A stretch of DNA of 29,695 nt, taken from the NCBI RefSeq assembly GCF_019219025.1, contig NZ_JAHUWN010000046.1:1-29695 (forward strand). The letters are read 5' to 3'. Positions 22,087 to 29,476 of this stretch are shown piece after piece; the stretch's first letter is position 1, and each line of letters starts with the position of its first letter. The notes beneath the pieces were generated by a model that made no database searches, was not told the DNA's origin, and saw nothing but the letters and a program-made list of their open reading frames with translations. The stretch comes from Bacillus sp. sid0103 (lineage in GTDB: Bacteria > Bacillota > Bacilli > Bacillales_B > DSM-18226). The position numbers and the translations under genes are program-made.

Positions 22087-22293
22087 AATATCCTCCTTAT
22101 ACTTCCTCAGTAGATTAATATTCTTTAAATACATTGTTTCGTGGATAAACAACAAATTTGACGATTGTGTCATTTTTGTTTTTAGCTACATAGATTCACG
22201 TGATTCCTTTTTCAAATCGATACTATAAACAAACAGAATGGTACCCTTCATTTCTTCAATTGCCCGTTAGTGCTCTGGTACGGTTAACTTTCT

Positions 22294-22503
22294 CTAGGCG
22301 TGATTTTCATTTAAATTTACCTCCAATAATAATTGATCCGCAGGTAATCCTAATACATGTGAGATTCTGCTGATTTCTGATGGATAGGGCTTAATTCTGC
22401 CGCTTTCGATTTTACTGATTAAACTTTGATCTAATCCTGCTTGCCTTGACAATTCAGCCTTGGACATTCCAATTTTTTCTCGTTCAAAGGTAATTCTTAA
22501 CAT
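22294..22503 (-). CDS. XRE family (Cro/CI-type) repressor, small
   Basis: 69 residues with a complete HTH_3 domain: REKIGMSKAELSRQAGLDQS then LISKIESGRIKPYPSEISRI. AGLDQSLISKIE is the recognition helix. There is no C-terminal sensor domain, so derepression must come from a partner protein, as in PICI-type switches. The start follows TTAGGAGGTTAAATAC. It is divergent from the gene at 22632 with three operator copies between, so it most likely represses both promoters and keeps the element silent. Confidence 0.88.
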   Translation of the reverse strand: MLRITFEREKIGMSKAELSRQAGLDQSLISKIESGRIKPYPSEISRISHVLGLPADQLLLEVNLNENHA

Positions 22504-22526
22504 GTATTTAACCTCCTAAAATTTTC

Positions 22527-22603
22527 TTGACCTGGTTCTAGTTCCATGATAATATTTTTTGTAACGGTAAATCAACTATATTTACCGTGACATTTACCGT
22601 TAC
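22527..22603. promoter_or_regulatory. Genetic switch: promoter and three operators between XRE and the integrase-side genes
   Basis: On the plus strand TTGACC (22527-22532) and TAATAT (22550-22555) are 17 bp apart, a good sigma-A promoter. Downstream lie GTAACGGTAAA (22561-22571), TTTACCGTGAC (22581-22591) and TTTACCGTTAC (22593-22603). The first and third are perfect inverted copies; the second differs by one base. On the minus strand TTGATT with TATTAT gives a weaker promoter for the XRE gene that overlaps the first operator. Confidence 0.75.
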
Positions 22604-22631
22604 ATTTGAAAAAAGAAAGGAGTTAGCCGCT

Positions 22632-23462
22632 ATGAAAAATAATGATTCGATTAAGAAAAGCCAGCAATTAGGTTTTCATAAGCTTTGGAATAAATTTGAA
22701 GGCTATGAAATTGTTGAAGACTACGTCATAGGAAAGGGAATAATTAACGGTGGTTTGGATGCGCCAGCTGGCTATGCCGAACTTCCCAGCCAGGTAGCTA
22801 AGCTAAATAATAGAAAGGAGAAGGATCTAATTAAATTCTTTCAAGCTTATGGACCTTTTGGTTATCAACAATTAAAAGATGATTATTTTTCATACAAAGG
22901 CGAGCCACTAGAATGGATTTGGGCTCATGCGCAAGGGATTTACTTAGTTTTAGAACTTGCAAAATCATTGCGTGACGTTGACTTCGAAAGAATAATCAAT
23001 GTTATTAAACCTTTTGAAGTGGAGACGGATATAAAGACAATTCCAAACCAAAAATTCGTTTTTAAAATAGGTGATAAAGGTAGTATCATCCAAGAACCCT
23101 ATTCTGTCGGAATACTTAATAAAGAAAGTGCTTTGCATATTGCTGGAATTCTTATTCCTAACATTATCAATAGAAACATAGTGGGTATAAATGAGCAGAT
23201 TTACCGACCAATAGACCAAACTGAATACATGTATAAGAGTCGATACAGTTTTACTGCCATGATTGAAGTGGTGTATTGGCACCTTAAGAATGCCATTTTA
23301 GGAGCAGAATTCAGGAGATGCAAATATTGTAATACTCCGTTTATTGTGGTGCACGGTAGTAATGAGTATTGTCCAAAGAGGCACTTTGAAAAAGAAAGTT
23401 TATGTGCTATTAATTTTCGACAAAAAGAGCGTAGAAAAAAGCTAAGGCAACAGGAAGAATAA
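22632..23462 (+). CDS. Unknown protein with C-terminal zinc-binding (CGNR-like) region
   Basis: 276 residues. The N-terminal 230 residues are unrecognised. The C-terminus RRCKYCNTPFIVVHGSNEYC, then PKRHFEKESLCAINFRQKER, has the spacing of a CGNR-type or related zinc finger ending in a basic tail, and should bind nucleic acid. ATG at 22632 is chosen because AAAGGAGTTAGCCGCT precedes it; the frame opens 15 codons earlier within the operators. It is the first gene after the plus-strand switch promoter and lies 20 bp before the integrase gene, so the two are co-expressed. It could be a regulator or a satellite-borne accessory protein. Confidence 0.65.
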   Translation: MKNNDSIKKSQQLGFHKLWNKFEGYEIVEDYVIGKGIINGGLDAPAGYAELPSQVAKLNNRKEKDLIKFFQAYGPFGYQQLKDDYFSYKGEPLEWIWAHAQGIYLVLELAKSLRDVDFERIINVIKPFEVETDIKTIPNQKFVFKIGDKGSIIQEPYSVGILNKESALHIAGILIPNIINRNIVGINEQIYRPIDQTEYMYKSRYSFTAMIEVVYWHLKNAILGAEFRRCKYCNTPFIVVHGSNEYCPKRHFEKESLCAINFRQKERRKKLRQQEE

Positions 23463-23482
23463 TTTTACAGGGGGAATTACGA

Positions 23483-24613
23483 ATGCGTGGTTCAATTAAA
23501 AAAGACGGTTCATCTTGGCGGGTGGTTTATGATGCGCCAAGAGATCCTTTAACAGGTGAAAGAAAACAAAAGAAAAAGAGATTTAAAACAAAAAAGGAAG
23601 CAGAAAAATTCTTAAATGAGCAATTAAGCGCTATCGACAAAGGAACATATCATGAGCCAAAGGATATTACCTTTAGTGAGTATTTGGATTACTGGATTGA
23701 AAATCATGGAAAGCCGAATACCGCTCAAAGGACCCTTGAAAATTATCAATATATGATTTCCCAACATATAAAACCAGGACTAGGCCATATTAATATTTCT
23801 CTTTTACAACCAGCACATTTACAGGAGTATTATGTGCAAAAGCTAAACAATGGAAAAATAGATGGGACTGGTCTATCTGCCACATCAGTAAAACATCAAC
23901 ATAGATTAATATTCAAAGCATTAAAAGATGCAGTAAGGTGGCAATTCTTAATTAGAAATATTGCGGAAGCAGTTACACCTCCAAAAACCAAAAAAGTTGA
24001 AATGCGTACATGGGATAATGAACAAGTAAAAGTCTTTTTAGAGGCTGCTAAAGGCACTCCCTATTATCCAGTTTATTTAACGACTATTTATACAGGCATG
24101 CGACGTGGAGAGGTTTTAGGTTTGCGTTGGCAGGATGTTGATTTTGATAATCTTGTGATTTATATCAGACAAAGCTTACAGGAAGTAAAAAAGGTTGGAT
24201 TAACATTCAAGGAGCCCAAATCAGGCAAAAGCAGGTCGATTACGATAACCCCAAACTTGGCAAAAGAATTAAAAAAACTTTACAAACAACAGTTAGAGGA
24301 CAAGCTCTTTTTGGGACTGCTATATGAGGATTTAGATTTAGTTTTTGCACAAAAGAACGGTAAGCCCATCCAACCAACTGAAATGCACAGGAACTATCGT
24401 AAGGTGGTTGAATTAAGTGGGTTGCCCTATATAAGGTTTCATGATATAAGACATACTCATGCCACATTAATGTTGCAACAAGGTGTACATCCTAAGGTGG
24501 TCTCTGAAAGATTAGGTCATTCAACAATCGGTATAACAATGGACACCTATACACACGTTTTACCAAATATGCAAAAAGAAGCCGCTCACCAATTTGAGCA
24601 GCTTATAAAATAA
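23483..24613 (+). CDS. int: Tyrosine recombinase (phage/satellite integrase)
   Basis: 376 residues, the usual length for Gram-positive phage integrases. Residues 1-60 form an AP2-like arm-binding domain (WRVVYDAPRDPLTGERKQKK), 60-165 the core-binding SAM-like domain, and 175-370 the catalytic domain. Catalytic residues are visible: R207 (TGMRRGE), H320-x2-R323 (HDIRHTH), H346 (LGHSTIG) and the nucleophile Y356 (MDTYTH). The gene ends 125 bp from the 3' end of a tRNA-Sec-like gene, with two direct repeats between, the classic layout of an integrase next to its att site. The ribosome binding site is AGGGGGAATTACGA. Confidence 0.93.
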   Translation: MRGSIKKDGSSWRVVYDAPRDPLTGERKQKKKRFKTKKEAEKFLNEQLSAIDKGTYHEPKDITFSEYLDYWIENHGKPNTAQRTLENYQYMISQHIKPGLGHINISLLQPAHLQEYYVQKLNNGKIDGTGLSATSVKHQHRLIFKALKDAVRWQFLIRNIAEAVTPPKTKKVEMRTWDNEQVKVFLEAAKGTPYYPVYLTTIYTGMRRGEVLGLRWQDVDFDNLVIYIRQSLQEVKKVGLTFKEPKSGKSRSITITPNLAKELKKLYKQQLEDKLFLGLLYEDLDLVFAQKNGKPIQPTEMHRNYRKVVELSGLPYIRFHDIRHTHATLMLQQGVHPKVVSERLGHSTIGITMDTYTHVLPNMQKEAAHQFEQLIK

Positions 24614-24633
24614 TATATTTAATTATAAAAATC

Positions 24634-24655
24634 CTTGTGACCAATTTGTGACCAA
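24634..24655 (+). repeat. Two direct repeats, candidate integrase arm sites
   Basis: TTGTGACCAA occurs at 24634-24643 and again at 24646-24655, a 12-bp period, between the integrase stop and the tRNA 3' end. Repeats in this place are often arm-type binding sites for the integrase. Confidence 0.55.
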
Positions 24656-24738
24656 AGACAATATTTCTACCTTTAACTATACTAAAATTCCCCTTACTAA
24701 CTTCATAAAAATTCCTCAAAACCCTTATGTATCAAGGT

Positions 24739-24833
24739 TGGCGGGACTGCGTGGGAATCGAACCCACCAGACCTGGCACGCAGGTCTCAAGCAGTTTTGA
24801 AGACTGTGGAGGAAACCAATACCCTATTCTGCC
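24739..24833 (-). tRNA. selC: tRNA-Sec(TCA)-like gene with mismatched acceptor strands
   Basis: The 95-nt length, anticodon loop CTTCAAA (anticodon TCA), a long variable arm (AGACCTG-CGTGC-CAGGTCT, 7 bp), a perfect T arm (GTGGG-TTCGATT-CCCAC) and an encoded GCCA 3' end are all typical of bacterial tRNA-Sec. However, the 5' acceptor strand GGCAGAAT does not pair with the 3' strand GCAGTCCC: at most four of eight positions can pair. The anticodon stem also has an A-C mismatch. The 3' half lies next to the integrase, so it may have been supplied by the element. As it stands the gene is probably not functional. Confidence 0.7.
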
Positions 24834-25003
24834 AAATATAAATCCCTTTACATCAACTTTTTAACATGTACTCTAACAGTTATATTTGTGAATCCTACAC
24901 GGTTTTACTATTAATCATCACAGTCTCATTATCGTATATTTATATTGATATGATATACGCTTCGCTAAGAGAATGATTTACCCGTGGTGATGTGTTCAGC
25001 CAC

Positions 25004-25050
25004 AAAAAAACCTCTTTTACTTATTGGGGTTTCCAATATAGCAAAAGAGG
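25004..25050 (-). terminator. Terminator of the threonine synthase gene
   Basis: On the minus strand CCTCTTTT, with an inner CTATATTGG, pairs with CCAATA and AAAAGAGG, followed by TTTTTTT. It lies about 30 bp after the thrC stop codon. Confidence 0.85.
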
Positions 25051-25080
25051 ATCAACATATCATGAGCCTAATTTTAGGAT

Positions 25081-26484
25081 TTACTTAGCTGAAAAACTAA
25101 AAAGCTTTTCTAAATTACGAACTACTTCATCTTTATTCGCCTCAACAACTTCTAGATATTGTGGTTTATCGAATAATTGAGTAATTTGCTCAGGGAATGT
25201 CTGTTTGATATTACAACGTTCAATGGATTCATTAAATTTTGCTGGGTGAGCTGTAGCGAGTGTGACACAAACCTCATTAGGTTTATTACACTTTTCGTAT
25301 GCAGCGACCCCACAAGCAGTATGTGGATCTAATAAATAACTCGTTTCATCATAGTACTTACTGATGGTTTTCAAGCATTCTTCCCCTTCAACTCCATATG
25401 CAGCAAAATCCTCTTTTACCTGACGGAGCTGCTCTTCGTTCACGACAATTTTTCCTTTTGCCTTGAATTTTTCCATTAAGTCAGACACTTCTTTTGGATT
25501 TTCACCAAGCAAGTAGTACAAATAGCGTTCAAAATTGCTAGCTACTTGGATATCCATAGAAGGGCTATAGGTGCTGCGGAACTCACCAGGCTTGTATACA
25601 CCATCATGGATAAAACCTTCTAAAATATTATTCTCGTTCGTTGCCATAATGAGTTTGCCAACTGGTAGACCCATTTTCTTTGCAAGATAACCAGCAAAGA
25701 TATCTCCAAAATTACCTGTTGGCACACTGAAGTTAACATTCTTTACATCGCTCTCTTTTTTCACTTGGAAGTAGGCATAGAAATAATAGACCGTTTGCGC
25801 TAAAATCCGTACAAAGTTAATAGAATTTATCGCACGTAGATGATATTTATTTTTTAGATCTACATCTGCGAACAATTCCTTGATGATTCTTTGACCATCG
25901 TCAAACGTTCCTTTTATAGCCAAATTCAATACACTTTGGTCATCAACAGTCGTCATTTGTAATTCTTGTACCTTACTTACTTTGCCATGGGGATGCAAGA
26001 TACAAATGCGAATGCCTTCTTTTCCTCTTACCCCTTCAATGGCTGATGCCCCCGTATCTCCTGAAGTTGCACCAAGAATATGAATTGTTTCACCAGTTTT
26101 CTTTGAAACATAGGAATATAGATTCCCTAAGAATTGCAGAGCAATATCTTTAAAAGCAAAGGTCGGACCATGGAAAAGTTCTAGAATATACATGTTATCC
26201 TTCAGCTTTTGAACAGGTGTTACTTCTGGGTGCCTGGAGGTTGAATAGCTTCTCTCGATTAATGCTTTTAGCTCATTGTCTGGAATTTCTCCTTCAACAT
26301 AATAGGAAAAGATTTCGTATGCTAATTCCTGATAAGTTAACTGGGACATTGTTTCTAACTTATCTGCAGGAATTTGTGGGATTTTCTCCGGTACTAATAG
26401 TCCCCCATCATTAGCTAATCCCATTAAGACTGTATCAATAAAACCAATTTTATTTACGTTTCCACGTGTACTTACAAAGTTCAT
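25081..26484 (-). CDS. thrC: Threonine synthase, long form
   Basis: 467 residues. This PLP enzyme converts O-phosphohomoserine to threonine in the cytoplasm. The N-terminal signature MNFVSTRGNVNKIGFID and TYQELAYEIFSYYVEGEIP are those of the long (E. coli/yeast-type) class. LELFHGPTFAFKDIALQFLG holds the PLP lysine (K112), ILGATSGDTGASAIEGVRGK binds the phosphate, and VPTGNFGDIFAGYLAKKMGL is the glycine-rich PLP phosphate loop. B. subtilis ThrC is the short class (about 350 residues), so this long form is an alternative or extra enzyme. The start at 26484 is set by GGAGGAAAGCT; the open frame extends 12 codons further. No other threonine genes are adjacent, so it is a single-gene unit. Confidence 0.93.
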   Translation of the reverse strand: MNFVSTRGNVNKIGFIDTVLMGLANDGGLLVPEKIPQIPADKLETMSQLTYQELAYEIFSYYVEGEIPDNELKALIERSYSTSRHPEVTPVQKLKDNMYILELFHGPTFAFKDIALQFLGNLYSYVSKKTGETIHILGATSGDTGASAIEGVRGKEGIRICILHPHGKVSKVQELQMTTVDDQSVLNLAIKGTFDDGQRIIKELFADVDLKNKYHLRAINSINFVRILAQTVYYFYAYFQVKKESDVKNVNFSVPTGNFGDIFAGYLAKKMGLPVGKLIMATNENNILEGFIHDGVYKPGEFRSTYSPSMDIQVASNFERYLYYLLGENPKEVSDLMEKFKAKGKIVVNEEQLRQVKEDFAAYGVEGEECLKTISKYYDETSYLLDPHTACGVAAYEKCNKPNEVCVTLATAHPAKFNESIERCNIKQTFPEQITQLFDKPQYLEVVEANKDEVVRNLEKLFSFSAK

Positions 26485-26761
26485 AGCTTTCCTCCATGTA
26501 TATAAAAAGTTGTAAGACAATCAATTTTGGAGCGGGATATTACTATATTACTTTGGCGCTTTAATATATAAAATTTATTTTAACACAATTGATCGAATAG
26601 TCTATAAATTGTCGTTTTTGAAAGCGTTTTTTTATTATTTACATGTTTCGATAGTATATTTACTCATAATTTAGGAGGAAGCATCGCATTTCATAAGAAA
26701 GTGACGATGAAAACTCATCATCCTCAGACAGGAATGAGAAGAATGATATTGAATTATACTC

Positions 26762-26784
26762 TTACAAGAAAAATAATCTTGTAA
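26762..26784. promoter_or_regulatory. Perfect inverted repeat in the leader of the 26809 gene
   Basis: TTACAAGA (26762-26769) and TCTTGTAA (26777-26784) form an 8-bp inverted repeat with a 7-nt AT-only spacer, 13 bp before the ribosome binding site (AGAGAGG). No T-run follows, so an operator or a translation-control hairpin is more likely than a terminator. The rest of the 290-bp divergent gap to thrC also has a small GATGA/TCATC hairpin near 26708-26721 and no gene I can support. Confidence 0.45.
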
Positions 26785-26808
26785 CAAAAATAGAGAGGTT
26801 GTGAGTTT

Positions 26809-27507
26809 ATGATACTTTCAGATCTACAACCTAAGAAAAACTTCAGCTACATCTTCGTTCAATTTCCAGGAATGAACATGAATGTCCCTATGCTCTCGAG
26901 CGGTGAGGGAAGGGTGGTGAAAGAAGATGTTGCGTTATGTGTCCAATTAAACAGTAAAGAAAAGGTTCATCAACTCTACTTTGTCCGCACACAAAGTATC
27001 AAACCGTTTGACTTCACTGATGGAGGAATTGGAGCAAAAGCATTTTATCGAGTTGTGAAACATAAGGAAACCTCTCAAAACTCACACATAAATGAAAACG
27101 TAGATTGCGTCACGATTATTACAGATGAAGTAGGAATTGTCCAAAAGAAAACAGAAACAGGCTATGAATTCGTCTTGGTGTTAAATAAACGTGAGATTGG
27201 TACAGTCGCATCAATGGAAGATGAGGTTTTTCAACCAGAGAAAGAATCATGGCGAATTACTAAAGAATCGAATGAGCGTGTTGCCACTAAATCAGCTAGT
27301 AAAAAAAATATCGCTGTCCACGGTAGGAAAGCCAATAAGGAGATTTTCTCAGGAGGCAATGTCTTTCAGGATATCGGAGTTATGAAATCAACCCGAATTC
27401 TTTTGGAGGGCGTTAAAAGAAAAGTTACGGTCTTTTCTCCTGCGGCATTAGATTTTATCGGTCCAGGTGATCGGAACCAAACCATTTTAATAATGAGGAG
27501 GTGTTGA
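26809..27507 (+). CDS. Unrecognised soluble protein
   Basis: 232 residues, no membrane segments or signal peptide. The N-terminal 130 residues are rich in alternating strands (NFSYIFVQFPGMNMNVPMLS, GYEFVLVLNKREIGTV). A lysine- and serine-rich linker follows (150-175), then a short C-terminal part, NVFQDIGVMKSTRILLEGVK, ending in TILIMRRC. I recognise no family or motif. The start is supported by AGAGAGGTTGTGAGTTT. At its end a ribosome binding site, AGGAGGTG, precedes a seven-codon frame (MRIVPFK, 27507-27530), of unclear meaning. It stands alone, divergent from thrC. Confidence 0.6.
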   Translation: MILSDLQPKKNFSYIFVQFPGMNMNVPMLSSGEGRVVKEDVALCVQLNSKEKVHQLYFVRTQSIKPFDFTDGGIGAKAFYRVVKHKETSQNSHINENVDCVTIITDEVGIVQKKTETGYEFVLVLNKREIGTVASMEDEVFQPEKESWRITKESNERVATKSASKKNIAVHGRKANKEIFSGGNVFQDIGVMKSTRILLEGVKRKVTVFSPAALDFIGPGDRNQTILIMRRC

Positions 27508-27542
27508 TGAGGATCGTCCCTTTTAAATAAACTTCATACTAG

Positions 27543-27586
27543 TAAAATCGAAATAAAAGGATTAAATGGATAATCCTTTTCGATAG
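27543..27586 (+). terminator. Terminator after the unknown 26809 gene
   Basis: AAAAGGATTA pairs with TAATCCTTTT around AATGGA, with outer ATCGAA/CGAT pairing. It is roughly symmetrical and may act in both directions. Confidence 0.6.
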
Positions 27587-27667
27587 AATAAACTTTGAGA
27601 AAGGAATAAATTTTTGGCTATTAAGCCTAATACTTACTAGGAAAACTAAACGAATCCATTTATATAG

Positions 27668-27696
27668 GGACTTAACCAACGAGTTAAGTCCTTTTT
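27668..27696 (+). terminator. Second hairpin terminator upstream of the EamA gene
   Basis: GGACTTAAC-CAACGA-GTTAAGTCC followed by TTTTT, a perfect 9-bp stem. The right arm resembles the GTTAAGTCC arm of the hairpin at 11538-11584. The remainder of the 310-bp gap before 27818 should hold the EamA promoter, with no further gene seen. Confidence 0.75.
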
Positions 27697-27817
27697 AGGT
27701 TGTTTACATTTTTAAACTAGAAGAACCTCACCACTTTTGCAAAAAGTCACAAACATCTTCTTTCAGTACAAGCATATGATGGAATAACGATCTTTTTGCT
27801 GAGAGGGATGTTCCGAC

Positions 27818-28744
27818 ATGACTTATTATAGGTCGAAGTTAACTGCTTCAGTATATGCGTTAATCTCCATTAGTTTTTGGGGTGTTTCATTTGTATCGAC
27901 TAAAGCAGTAGTTGGGAAGCTTGATCCCTATTCGTTACTTGTTCTTCGTTTTGGAATAGGAGTCTTATTTTTACTGTTGTTATTACTATTGCAGCGTACC
28001 CCACTAAAAGTCTCATTTCAATATATCCCTCATTTAATAATACTGGGCATTCTTGGGGTATTTGTGCATCAATTGCTCCAGGCGACAGCATTGTTGACGA
28101 TTAATGCTTCTTCTGCTGGATGGCTCATATCACTTTCTCCCATCTTTACTGTGATTCTATCCATTCTCTTTTTGCACGAGAAGCTGACTATAACTAAGGC
28201 TGCAGGAATGGTTCTGGCCATAACAGGTGTGTTGCTAGTCACAACGACAAGAAGTGGACAATCCTTTCAATTTGTCCTGAACATCGGCTTTTTTCTCATG
28301 ATATTAAGCACATTGAACTGGGCTGTTTATTCAGTGCTTTTAAAATCCTTAAAAATTCCTTATTCGCCTCTTTTAGTGACGTTTTATATGAGTTTACTAG
28401 GCTTGGTTCTTACCACACCCTTTATCATCCGGAACAAGGGGTGGGAATCCCTTTCACTTCTCACCCATACGGAGTGGGCGCATTTGTTGTTTCTGGGAGT
28501 TTTCGTTTCAGGGATTGCCTACTGGTATTGGGCTAAGGCACTTGAAGTTTTGGAAGCATCAAAGGTTTCCATGTTTCTATATTTAGAGCCAGTCTCGACT
28601 TTAATTGCTGCGGTTTTGCTTTTACAAGAAAAAGTTTTATTCATAAGTGTTGCTGGAGGAATCATAATTATAATTGGAGTCATTGTCGTTAATGGTCAGC
28701 TTGTGCCTATGTTGTTCAGCTTATTCAAGAAAAAACATCAATAG
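27818..28744 (+). CDS. EamA/DMT family exporter
   Basis: 308 residues with ten membrane segments in two EamA repeats (about 10-145 and 155-295). The first repeat has SISFWGVSFVSTKAVVGKLD and LVLRFGIGVLFLL; each repeat ends with the ALxxxEP-like pattern (SPIFTVILSILFLHEKLTI and LEPVSTLIAAVLLLQEKVLF). Such proteins export amino acids and related metabolites. The start follows AGAGGGATGTTCCGAC. The cysteine dioxygenase-like gene begins 12 bp after its stop with a strong AGGAGGAG, so both form an operon. The pairing suggests export of cysteine, cysteine sulfinate or a derived sulfur metabolite, which is inference. Confidence 0.88.
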   Translation: MTYYRSKLTASVYALISISFWGVSFVSTKAVVGKLDPYSLLVLRFGIGVLFLLLLLLLQRTPLKVSFQYIPHLIILGILGVFVHQLLQATALLTINASSAGWLISLSPIFTVILSILFLHEKLTITKAAGMVLAITGVLLVTTTRSGQSFQFVLNIGFFLMILSTLNWAVYSVLLKSLKIPYSPLLVTFYMSLLGLVLTTPFIIRNKGWESLSLLTHTEWAHLLFLGVFVSGIAYWYWAKALEVLEASKVSMFLYLEPVSTLIAAVLLLQEKVLFISVAGGIIIIIGVIVVNGQLVPMLFSLFKKKHQ

Positions 28745-28756
28745 GAGGAGAGCTTT

Positions 28757-29329
28757 ATGACGTTGACAACTAGGATAAAGAATGTCTTAGATACCCTTAG
28801 AAGCCCCTCTAAAGTCGAATTAAAAGATGCTTTATTACAATTAGATTTGAAAGTTGATGATCTTGCTCAATTGCCCGAACCAGCCGAGGGAAAGCCATAC
28901 AATCGGCAGCTTCTTTATAAAAATGAAGAAGTCGAGATGCTTGTCATGAATTGGTCTCAGTTGGAGTGTGCCCCACATGATCATGGCAGCTCCCACGGCT
29001 GGATACAAGTCATCTCAGGTACCACGCTAAATTCGGTCTATGAAGTGAACGGGAATGGCTTGCCTTCAGAATTGTTTCATGATTCCTATCATATGGGGAA
29101 ATATTTTTATGCACCGAAAAAAGCTATTCATAAAATGAAAGCTTCAAACAATACCGATTTGGTAACTCTCCATCTTTATTCCCCTCCAATCACAGGGATG
29201 ATCGTCTATGACTTAGATAAATGTGCAGCCTGTGTCGTATCAGACGATTGTGGAGCATGGTGGCCCGAGGAACAATTTCAGAAGGTGAAGGAGATACAAC
29301 TGAAGAAGGATGTTGTTACCGAAGATTGA
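28757..29329 (+). CDS. Cysteine dioxygenase-like thiol dioxygenase
   Basis: 190 residues, a cupin. The iron ligands are visible as H74 and H76 (APHDHGSSHGW, first cupin motif) and H139 (TLHLYSPPI, second motif), the spacing of bacterial cysteine dioxygenases that oxidise cysteine to cysteine sulfinate. There is no cysteine at the crosslink position in the first motif, as in other bacterial forms. A C-terminal CAACVVSDDCGAW is cysteine-rich and unusual. A 3-mercaptopropionate or other thiol substrate is possible. It is the second gene of an operon with an EamA exporter. No clear terminator is seen; the 175 bp that follow up to the IS end hold no gene. Confidence 0.85.
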   Translation: MTLTTRIKNVLDTLRSPSKVELKDALLQLDLKVDDLAQLPEPAEGKPYNRQLLYKNEEVEMLVMNWSQLECAPHDHGSSHGWIQVISGTTLNSVYEVNGNGLPSELFHDSYHMGKYFYAPKKAIHKMKASNNTDLVTLHLYSPPITGMIVYDLDKCAACVVSDDCGAWWPEEQFQKVKEIQLKKDVVTED

Positions 29330-29476
29330 TATACTGGGTAAAATTCCATTACAAAAGTCATCTATCAAGTAATAAAGAGTGGAAAACTAATCTAATGATA
29401 TGAAATATGAAAATAAAGGCACCTACCACAAGTAAAATGTACCAACTTCCTTCTTGGTAAGTTTCATCTTACACAA

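Noticed and set aside
22251..22275. TTCTTCAATTGCCCGTTAGT resembles the dispersed repeat.
   Set aside because: Only one arm and part of the core match, so it cannot be told from chance.
24934..24960. CGTATAT...ATATACG inverted repeat between the tRNA-Sec-like gene and thrC.
   Set aside because: It is AT-only in the arms beyond CG and has no T-run or repeat partner; probably chance in AT-rich DNA.
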